From contig CANIAV010000054.1 of NCBI GenBank assembly GCA_947465365.1, positions 1 to 6,228 on the forward strand: a DNA stretch of 6,228 bases. The letters run 5' to 3'. A model generated the notes under the pieces. That model ran no database searches and was not told where the DNA came from. It was given only the letters and a program-made list of their open reading frames with translations. Below are positions 1-4,656 of the stretch, piece after piece. The stretch's first letter is position 1, and every line of letters starts with the position of its first letter. The position numbers and the translations under genes were made by a program. Origin of the DNA: Actinomycetota bacterium. GTDB taxonomy: Bacteria; Actinomycetota; Actinomycetes; Nanopelagicales; Nanopelagicaceae.

Positions 1-970
1 AGCCATACGCAGCTCTAGTTGAGTCGATATTGCGCTGAATATAAGGGGCTTCTTTAGAAGATTCTGATGGCTTCACTTGGAATTGCTGGACTGCTCCTGG
101 GTAGATGCCGGCAATAAGAACTGATGCGCCAACCATTAAGGCAGTTCCAGCAGCTGGCAATAGCCAAGATTTGCGGACGATATTTGCAAAGAATAGAAGT
201 GAACAGATAACTGCAATCGCAGCCAAAATAGATTTAGCAGGCAGCGTTGCATTTACATCGGTATAGGTAAGACCAGTAATTAGCCTGCTCTCCTTGAGAG
301 CTAAGGCATAGCGATCAAACCAATATGCCACAGCCTTCATCAAAACAATTAAGCCAAGTAGCACCGATAACTGCACACGCGCAGCAACTGATGTGCGATC
401 AGAACGTAGTTGTGGACGGATGCCGCCATAGATGTAATGAACTGCCACGCTGGCTAGCGTTGCCAAAATCAGAGTTGAGATCGCCCAACCTATAAGTGTC
501 TGCAGGAATGGCAGACGGAAGGCGAAGAATGAGATATCCATTCCGAACTGTGGATCTTTAACTCCGAAATCAGTTGAGTTCTTAAAGAGTAACCATGAGC
601 TCCAGAGTTGAATTCCGGTGGTGCCACCAAAGTAGAAGAGGACAACTGAAATACCGGCGAAAAATAACCTGCGGATCGGATCGATAGTTGAACGGTAGCG
701 TTCTAAATTATCTGATTCCATCGCCATCGAAACATCAAATGGGCGACGGCGATAAGCCAAGAATATATTTGTGGAAATAATTAATGATGTAACAAGACCG
801 GCAACAATAAAGAGCGCAATTTTGGTTGTTAGAACTGTTGTCCAAACAGCAGTAAAGCCGACTGATTTAAACCAGAGCCAATCAACATAGACACCACTTA
901 GCGCAACGAGGCCTCCTGCGAGAACCGCCAGAATTATGAAGGTTAGGGCTAGCGGACTTGGTTTTTTCAT
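1..970 (-). CDS. UPF0182 family multi-spanning membrane protein, N-terminal part (cut by window edge)
   Basis: The reading frame stays open to base 1 and gives 323 residues, about the N-terminal third of a family whose members usually have 900-1000. Seven hydrophobic segments are visible at about residues 7-28, 48-72, 100-119, 155-179, 198-216, 247-265 and 270-290, the layout expected before the large extracytoplasmic domain of UPF0182. Recognisable family stretches are KDPQFGMDISFFAFRLPF (138-155), KESRLITGLTYTDVNATLPA (226-245) and GIYPGAVQQFQVKPSE (288-303). Molecular function is unknown for the family. Two adjacent ATG codons are possible (first base 973 or 970). I prefer 970 because AGGAG at 975-979 then has a 4-base spacer rather than 1. 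With 973 the start overlaps the stop of the upstream protease as ATGA, with 970 as TGATG, so translation is probably coupled either way. Family assignment is secure; the start is uncertain by one codon. Confidence 0.93.
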   Translation of the reverse strand, partial: MKKPSPLALTFIILAVLAGGLVALSGVYVDWLWFKSVGFTAVWTTVLTTKIALFIVAGLVTSLIISTNIFLAYRRRPFDVSMAMESDNLERYRSTIDPIRRLFFAGISVVLFYFGGTTGIQLWSSWLLFKNSTDFGVKDPQFGMDISFFAFRLPFLQTLIGWAISTLILATLASVAVHYIYGGIRPQLRSDRTSVAARVQLSVLLGLIVLMKAVAYWFDRYALALKESRLITGLTYTDVNATLPAKSILAAIAVICSLLFFANIVRKSWLLPAAGTALMVGASVLIAGIYPGAVQQFQVKPSESSKEAPYIQRNIDSTRAAYG

Positions 971-1803
971 CATGCTCCTAAGTTAGCGCAACCGCGCGGG
1001 GCTGCCGAATTGAGCGCCGTAATCGCCTCTTTTAGAGTGCTTACCGCAGCAATTTTTATACCTTTTGGAATAGTTGCAACGCTAGGTGCGAGATCTTTGC
1101 AATTACTTGCTGGAACCAGAATCAAAGTGGCCCCTGCCTTACGGGCTGCCAAAATCTTTTCCGCCACCCCACCTATTGCTCCCACATTTCCACCTTCATC
1201 AATTGTTCCTGTTGATGCAACGCTTTGGCCGCGCAAAATATTCTCGGGGGTTAACAGCTCAACAATTCCTAAGGCAAAGGCCAGACCGCCGCTGGGGCCG
1301 CCGGTCTTGGCTAGTGAAACTGCAATATCGCTTGGCTTAATTAACTCAGCCCCTGTATTCGGAGAATTACTTTGCAAATAATTTAGCGCTGCAACTTTCG
1401 CACTTAACTGCGAATCGACCATCTCAGTCTTGGCTTTTGCCTTTTCAGTTTTTGCACTTGCACCATCTTTATAGAAAAGTGATCTTGGCATAACAGCGTA
1501 ATCACTGCGCGCCCACGAATAGATTAATTCTGCGCCAGTTACATATGCATCGGGATTGGTAATCAAAATAGAGAGTAGATAGATATGGCCATCTGATTTA
1601 TAGAATTTTAAATTCGCTGGTGCGCTCTTGGCTGGTGTAATCACCTTGCTAAGAACATCTTGGGCATGGCCCGGGGTAATCACCACAAAGGGCAGCGGGG
1701 CAAACAGGGAAAGGCCGAAAAATAGAGTTAAGAGCGAAGTTACAAGGCGAGGAAGCCGGTTATGGTGCATCGCTTGCTTTAATATCGCCCGGATTGATCT
1801 CAT
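970..1803 (-). CDS. Membrane-anchored Lon-like S16 serine protease, YlbL family, apparently lacking the PDZ domain
   Basis: The 277-residue product has a positively charged N-terminus, one hydrophobic signal-anchor at about residues 20-43 ending in the family-like PLPFVVITPG, and a C-terminal Lon proteolytic domain from about residue 155. The catalytic serine is visible in TGGPSGGLAFALG (Ser171) and the lysine in GGVAEKILAARKAGAT (Lys216). Their 45-residue spacing fits the Ser-Lys dyad of S16 peptidases. STGTID (197-202) and LVPASNC (229-235) are further family landmarks. YlbL-type relatives are about 340 residues with a PDZ domain between the N-terminal region (here ending MVDSQLSAKVAALNYLQ) and the protease. 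Here only a short linker is present. The protease domain should face outside the membrane. ATG at 1803 has GAGG directly abutting it with no spacer; ATG at 1770 (Met12) would cut the overlap with the upstream gene from 44 to 11 bases but lacks a clear Shine-Dalgarno. The start is therefore unsettled. Its end overlaps the UPF0182 start. Confidence 0.9.
   Translation of the reverse strand: MRSIRAILKQAMHHNRLPRLVTSLLTLFFGLSLFAPLPFVVITPGHAQDVLSKVITPAKSAPANLKFYKSDGHIYLLSILITNPDAYVTGAELIYSWARSDYAVMPRSLFYKDGASAKTEKAKAKTEMVDSQLSAKVAALNYLQSNSPNTGAELIKPSDIAVSLAKTGGPSGGLAFALGIVELLTPENILRGQSVASTGTIDEGGNVGAIGGVAEKILAARKAGATLILVPASNCKDLAPSVATIPKGIKIAAVSTLKEAITALNSAAPRGCANLGA
975..979 (-). promoter_or_regulatory. 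Ribosome binding site (AGGAG) inside the end of the S16 protease gene
   Basis: On the minus strand AGGAG lies 4 bases before the ATG at 970 and 1 base before the ATG at 973. It sits in the last codons of the upstream protease gene, which fits coupled translation of the protease and the UPF0182 protein. It is the main reason for choosing the second ATG. Confidence 0.6.
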
Positions 1804-1993
1804 CCTCGGCAGCGATAGTTATCTCGGCATCGCGGAAAGAATCTTGGAAACGTTGGAATTGAGTGACCGAACGGGTGGTCTCGGATTCGAATTTCGATTT
1901 AAATTGGGTAACCCATAGAACATAGCCAAGTGCGCCAAATAGACCCGCCAACGGGATAACCCACCAGATCAGAGCCATAAATGCGTTGGACAT
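1760..1993 (-). CDS. Small single-pass membrane protein of unknown function
   Basis: This 77-residue protein begins with a strongly hydrophobic segment, IWWVIPLAGLFGALGYVLWV at residues 9-28. A polar, probably helical segment follows (about 30-58, including SVTQFQRFQDSFRDAE) and then an acidic tail. It looks like an N-terminally anchored protein with a short soluble helix, and the tail should be cytoplasmic if the lysine after the helix (K32) follows the positive-inside rule. It is the first gene of the leftward operon and overlaps the S16 protease gene by 44 bases (11 if the protease starts at 1770), so it is probably co-translated. I do not recognise a named family. I have an impression that small WW-IP proteins with an 'S...F.RF' tail occur elsewhere in Actinobacteria, but I cannot confirm it. 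Function unknown; a structural partner of the protease is only a guess from position. Confidence 0.75.
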   Translation of the reverse strand: MSNAFMALIWWVIPLAGLFGALGYVLWVTQFKSKFESETTRSVTQFQRFQDSFRDAEITIAAEDEINPGDIKASDAP

Positions 1994-2091
1994 GTTAGAT
2001 AGCCTATCTCTTGCGGGAAGAAATCTCGCATCGGTGGTGTTTATACGAATAACACTGGATTTAGATACAAGTTTGAGATTGGGGTCGCGTT
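1994..2091. promoter_or_regulatory. Divergent intergenic region with promoters for both arms
   Basis: Transcription must diverge here, because the small membrane protein gene starts leftward at 1993 and the DUF2342 gene rightward at 2092. No strong consensus pair is present. On the minus strand TATAAA (2040-2045) is a candidate -10, but the nearest -35-like TTGTAT (2065-2070) is 19 bases away. On the plus strand TTAGAT (2061-2066) is a weak -10 candidate. GGGG at 2081-2084 is a plausible weak Shine-Dalgarno for the ATG at 2092 with a 7-base spacer. Individual boxes are low confidence; the divergent arrangement is clear. Confidence 0.4.
1997..2009. repeat. Perfect 13-bp palindrome, AGATAG-C-CTATCT, at the start of the leftward operon
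   Basis: Six-base arms flank a single central base, ending 4 bases before the start codon at 1993. On the minus strand it contains the only AGG in range (9 bases from the ATG), so anything binding or folding here could affect translation initiation. A one-base centre is more like a protein-binding operator than an RNA hairpin. No regulator is identified. Confidence 0.45.
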
Positions 2092-3426
2092 ATGGCTGGC
2101 TTTGGATTTATCCCAAATGATTCCAACGACCCTAACGATCCAGAAAATAACCGCCCTGATTTTGAAGCGATGATGCGCCAGATGCAAGAACAGATGAAGG
2201 CGCAATTTGAACAACTTGGAATTAACCCGGTCGGTTTTGTAAATCCATTCACAACTCTCTTCTCGCAAGCTGGCACCGGATCCGAAAAAGGCAAGGAAGA
2301 AGTTCTCTCAATTTCCGCCGCGCGCGATACCGCGAAGAAATTTGTAACTGCCCAAGGTTTAAAACCAATCACCACCAAAGAGTTAGCAGTTGTCGAGAGC
2401 GCATTTCAAATTTCTGAAGTTTGGCTCGATGAAGCTCTTACTTTTCCAGCAACAAATATCGCACCAACCATGGCAACTCGCTTAGATTGGGTCGACCAGA
2501 CCATGAGCGGTTGGCATAAGACGATTGAGCCACTGGCCGCAGGCTTATCCAGCGCAATCTCCGAATTACTCGACCAAGCGATGAAGGCTCAAGCAGGTGA
2601 GACACCTGATGGTCAGCCGCCGATCGAGATGATCACCACGATGCTGCGCTCATTTATCTCAACCATGATCGCAACTCAATTGGGCCAATCAATTGGCACG
2701 CTCGCTTCCTCAGTTACTGGGGCGCATGATGTGGGCTTATCTTTGATGGATCCGGCTCACCCAGTTGTAATCCCAGAAAACATTGAGAATTGGGCCAATG
2801 AGTTAGAGATTCCAAAGTCTGAAGTATTTATCTATCACGCACTTCGCGAAGGCGCAGTAGCTCGTCTCTTTGCAAATAACCCATGGCTTGTTTCATATAT
2901 CCAAAGTGCGATCGTTGAATACGGCAAAGGTATCCATATCGATATTGATGCGATCCAACGCCAAGCCCAGAGCGCCTTTGAAAATATGCAACAGAACATG
3001 GAAGAAAATATGAGCTTTGCGCTAGATAACGGAATCTTCACACCGGAGGAATCACCGGCTCAGAAAATTGCACTTGCCAAATTAGAGACAGTACTTGCGT
3101 TAATTGATGGTTGGACAGATGAAGTAACCGCACTTGCTGCCGGCGATCGCTTGCCCTCAATCGAGCAGCTAAGGGAAACGCTACGTCGACGTCGTGCATC
3201 TGCAGCTCCTGCACAACAACTATTTTCTTCAATGCTCGGATTACAGGTCTCGCCGAAGTTAACTCGTGAAGCGAGCGCATTCTGGAAGAAGATTCGCGAA
3301 GTTAAATCAATCGCAGAGCGCGATCAGATCTGGAGCGGCTTATTGCCAACTGCCGAAGATCTACTTGATCCTGAGAAATTCTTGAAGAGCACATCAATTC
3401 CCGATGATCTCTCGGGTTTGCTCTAG
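2092..3426 (+). CDS. DUF2342 / zincin-2 family protein ('zinc-dependent metalloprotease' of Actinobacteria), likely without a metal site
   Basis: The 444-residue protein matches the actinobacterial 'putative hydrolase' branch of the DUF2342 family, known in mycobacteria as Rv3195. The N-terminus is low in complexity (NDSNDPNDPENN, 9-20), with a Met/Gln-rich helix at about 25-41. Family landmarks are LDWVDQTMSGW (131-141), ALREGAVARLFANNPWLVSY (250-269), LIDGWTDEVTALAAGDRLPS (337-356), ETLRRRRASAAPAQQLFSSM (362-381) and LLPTAEDLLDPEKF (417-430). The related F420-associated branch carries an HExxH zinc motif where this protein reads REGAV (252-256). There is no HExxH anywhere in it and only five scattered histidines, so hydrolytic activity is doubtful. 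No signal peptide is seen, so it is probably cytoplasmic. The ATG at 2092 is preceded by GGGG with a 7-base spacer. It is read divergently from the protease operon and ends 19 bases before a long hairpin. Family call is firm; function is unknown. Confidence 0.88.
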   Translation: MAGFGFIPNDSNDPNDPENNRPDFEAMMRQMQEQMKAQFEQLGINPVGFVNPFTTLFSQAGTGSEKGKEEVLSISAARDTAKKFVTAQGLKPITTKELAVVESAFQISEVWLDEALTFPATNIAPTMATRLDWVDQTMSGWHKTIEPLAAGLSSAISELLDQAMKAQAGETPDGQPPIEMITTMLRSFISTMIATQLGQSIGTLASSVTGAHDVGLSLMDPAHPVVIPENIENWANELEIPKSEVFIYHALREGAVARLFANNPWLVSYIQSAIVEYGKGIHIDIDAIQRQAQSAFENMQQNMEENMSFALDNGIFTPEESPAQKIALAKLETVLALIDGWTDEVTALAAGDRLPSIEQLRETLRRRRASAAPAQQLFSSMLGLQVSPKLTREASAFWKKIREVKSIAERDQIWSGLLPTAEDLLDPEKFLKSTSIPDDLSGLL

Positions 3427-3445
3427 GGTCGCAAGAAAAGAAAAG

Positions 3446-3520
3446 CGAAGTCCCCGGCCGCTAATTTGATTTATCTGCCTTCCCCTTGCAGATAGATCAA
3501 ACAGTTATCCGAGGACTTCG
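3446..3520 (+). terminator. 75-nt long two-part hairpin after the DUF2342 gene; terminator-like or structured RNA
   Basis: Outer arms CGAAGTCC (3446-3453) and GGACTTCG (3513-3520) pair perfectly. Inner arms at 3465-3478 and 3488-3501 pair over 14 positions with one G-U wobble and enclose a 9-base loop (CTTCCCCTT). The two 11-base connecting segments can form further short pairs, CGG 3455-3457 with CCG 3509-3511 and TAA 3462-3464 with TTA 3505-3507. No T-run follows, so it is not a classical intrinsic terminator, although actinobacterial terminators often lack one. Because the arms are near-complementary it works on either strand. A 3'-end structure for the upstream mRNA is the simplest reading; a small RNA or a MITE-like dispersed repeat are alternatives. 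Confidence 0.6.
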
Positions 3521-3568
3521 TAAGCGCAACTTATGACCAAATCTGCTCAGAATCAAATAATTTGGGAT

Positions 3569-3596
3569 TTGACACACCTGTAATTTGCAATGCAAT
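3569..3596 (+). promoter_or_regulatory. Candidate sigma70-type promoter for the YgjP-like metallopeptidase
   Basis: A perfect TTGACA (3569-3574) is followed after 16 bases by TGCAAT (3591-3596), four of six matches to TATAAT. A start near 3603 would give a leader of about 85 bases. An alternative -10, TATAAA at 3648-3653, lacks a convincing -35. The stretch 3521-3687 holds no gene that I can see; it is AT-rich and also contains small dyads, including GGAAA-ATAA-TTTCC at 3597-3610 overlapping the predicted start and CTCAA/TTGAG at 3621-3637. Confidence 0.4.
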
Positions 3597-3669
3597 GGAA
3601 AATAATTTCCTGCTAAATCTCTCAACACGTACTTGAGATATTGTCGATATAAATCTATTTTGCGATTTT

Positions 3670-3675
3670 GGGGAG
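3670..3675 (+). promoter_or_regulatory. Ribosome binding site GGGGAG with long spacer
   Basis: GGGGAG is the only Shine-Dalgarno-like sequence before the ATG at 3688, with a 12-base spacer that is longer than usual. No better start codon lies nearer, so the 3688 start is retained. The long spacer suggests modest translation. Confidence 0.45.
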
Positions 3676-3687
3676 TACTTTTTAACT

Positions 3688-4278
3688 ATGGCCTTAGATA
3701 ATCTCGACGATGACGATCTAACCCTTCCTGGGATTTCAGAAGGTGAGATTATTGTTATCCGCTCGGCAAGGCGTAAGCGAAATATCTCGGCCTATCGCCA
3801 AGGCGGACGGATCATCGTTTCGATTCCAGCGCGCATGAGTAAGGCAGATGAGCACGCGATAGTGCCTGAGATGATCGCTAAGATCCGCAGCCAAGAATCT
3901 GCCCGCACACCCAGCGAAGAAGTCTTACTGCAGCGCACAGATGAACTACTGGCGTCCCTAGCCCCTGAGATCACGGCGCGGCCGGCATCGATCAATTGGC
4001 GCCCGATGCGCGAGCGCTGGGGCTCTTGCACCAGCGTCGATCGCACTATCCGCATCTCAGATCGGCTAAAACTGGCGCCGGATTACGCACTTGATTACGT
4101 CCTCTTCCATGAGGCGATCCATCTGCAGCACTTTGACCACGGCCTCGAGTTCACCGAGGTTCTGGGTCGTTTTGAGGGGGCAGAGCTAGCTAGCGCCTAT
4201 CTCGATGGGTATGAGGCGGCCGAACGTGCCATGGCTGAGCCTGTGGAGCTAAAAAAACTACGCACAAACAGGGGTTAG
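3688..4278 (+). CDS. YgjP-like zinc metallopeptidase (M48/DUF45 family)
   Basis: The 196-residue product belongs to the YgjP/DUF45 family of single-domain zinc peptidases. After an acidic start (NLDDDDLTLPG, 5-15) comes the family N-terminal strand region, VIRSARRKRNISAYRQGGRI (23-42), then IPARMS (46-51). The signature block is NWRPMRERWGSCTS (103-116), followed by the metal motif HEAIH (141-145, zinc ligands His141 and His145, catalytic Glu142). His151 in FDHGLEF is the expected third ligand, as in the NHS..F segment of YgjP. All key residues are present, so it is probably an active metal-dependent hydrolase; substrates are unknown. There is no signal peptide or membrane segment, so it should be cytoplasmic. 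The 3' half is visibly richer in G+C than the flanking DNA. A run of seven A lies near the 3' end. It has its own promoter region, and 84 bases separate it from the next gene. Confidence 0.9.
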   Translation: MALDNLDDDDLTLPGISEGEIIVIRSARRKRNISAYRQGGRIIVSIPARMSKADEHAIVPEMIAKIRSQESARTPSEEVLLQRTDELLASLAPEITARPASINWRPMRERWGSCTSVDRTIRISDRLKLAPDYALDYVLFHEAIHLQHFDHGLEFTEVLGRFEGAELASAYLDGYEAAERAMAEPVELKKLRTNRG

Positions 4279-4288
4279 TTAAGCGTAT

Positions 4289-4316
4289 TTGAGCGTGGCG
4301 AGGGCTATCGTAATGC
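4289..4316 (+). promoter_or_regulatory. Possible promoter for the DUF5679 gene
   Basis: TTGAGC (4289-4294) and TAATGC (4311-4316) are separated by 16 bases and lie in the 84-base gap before the zinc-ribbon gene. The match is moderate. A separate promoter is also suggested by the strong ribosome binding site and the strong terminator that bracket this short gene. Confidence 0.3.
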
Positions 4317-4352
4317 TTGCACGCGTGGGCGCTCAGAGTCCAAGCGGCGATT

Positions 4353-4357
4353 GGAGG
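4353..4357 (+). promoter_or_regulatory. Strong ribosome binding site GGAGG fixing the DUF5679 start
   Basis: GGAGG with a 5-base spacer (CAATT) precedes the ATG at 4363. It is the closest match to the anti-Shine-Dalgarno sequence in the window and makes this short frame a convincing gene. Confidence 0.8.
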
Positions 4358-4362
4358 CAATT

Positions 4363-4527
4363 ATGACAGCAGAGACATACAAGGGTGACGCTTACTGCGT
4401 TAAGTGCAAAGCGAAGCGTGACTTCGAAGGCACTGTGAAGATCTCCGAGTCTGGTCGTCGCATGGCACAGGGCATCTGCCCAGTATGTGGCACCAAGGTC
4501 AATAGAATTCTTGGCAAAGCTCAGTAA
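4363..4527 (+). CDS. Small zinc-ribbon protein, DUF5679 type
   Basis: The 54-residue protein carries two CxxC knuckles, CVKC (12-15) and CPVC (39-42), separated by a basic segment that includes KAKRDF (16-21) and SGRRMAQG (30-37). This is the classic four-cysteine zinc-ribbon layout and agrees with the DUF5679 family of short actinobacterial proteins (start YCVKCKAKR, end ICPVCGTKVNRILGK). Family function is unknown; the basic charge and the ribbon fold suggest binding to nucleic acid or protein. It has an excellent ribosome binding site and is followed 16 bases after the stop by a strong intrinsic terminator, so it is probably expressed well as a short transcript. It lies between the metallopeptidase and the E1-like gene, but the terminator separates it from the latter. 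Confidence 0.88.
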   Translation: MTAETYKGDAYCVKCKAKRDFEGTVKISESGRRMAQGICPVCGTKVNRILGKAQ

Positions 4528-4543
4528 CTCACCAACATTAAAG

Positions 4544-4595
4544 ATTCGCCCCGTCGTTCATCACACGTTGATGAGCACGGGGCGAATTTATTTTT
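4544..4595 (+). terminator. Intrinsic terminator after the DUF5679 gene
   Basis: The perfect 11-bp stem ATTCGCCCCGT (4544-4554) / ACGGGGCGAAT (4577-4587) continues inward, after one unpaired base, into GTTCATCA/TGATGAGC (4556-4563 and 4569-4576, one G-U pair) around the loop CACGT. A T-rich tract TTTATTTTT follows directly (4587-4595). This is a textbook Rho-independent terminator that should end the zinc-ribbon transcript. Confidence 0.92.
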
Positions 4596-4618
4596 AAACC
4601 CTGCGTAGATCTTTTCAA

Positions 4619-4637
4619 GTGCGACTGGAGCTCGCAC
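4619..4637. repeat. Inverted repeat GTGCGA-N7-TCGCAC before the E1-like gene
   Basis: Six-base perfect arms at 4619-4624 and 4632-4637 flank CTGGAGC, 19 bases before the GTG start at 4657. The gap between the terminator and the start is only about 60 bases and shows no clear promoter, so this dyad is the most obvious candidate for an operator or leader hairpin there. No regulator is identifiable. Confidence 0.35.
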
Positions 4638-4656
4638 ACAGGCCGGTAAGCGCTAG

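Noticed and set aside
1010..1918. Open frames on the plus strand opposite the protease and the small membrane protein
   Set aside because: They are antisense to well-supported genes, have no recognisable domains and lack ribosome binding sites.
2041..3280. Open frames on the minus strand opposite the DUF2342 gene
   Set aside because: They read as shadows of a strong family match on the plus strand, with compositions unlike real proteins.
3537..3565. CCAAAT/ATTTGG inverted repeat as a terminator or operator
   Set aside because: The arms are only 6 AT-rich bases with a 17-base loop, expected by chance in this composition.
3792..4055. Minus-strand frame inside the YgjP-like gene
   Set aside because: The opposite strand carries an intact HExxH protein; this frame is Ser/Arg-rich and has no family features.
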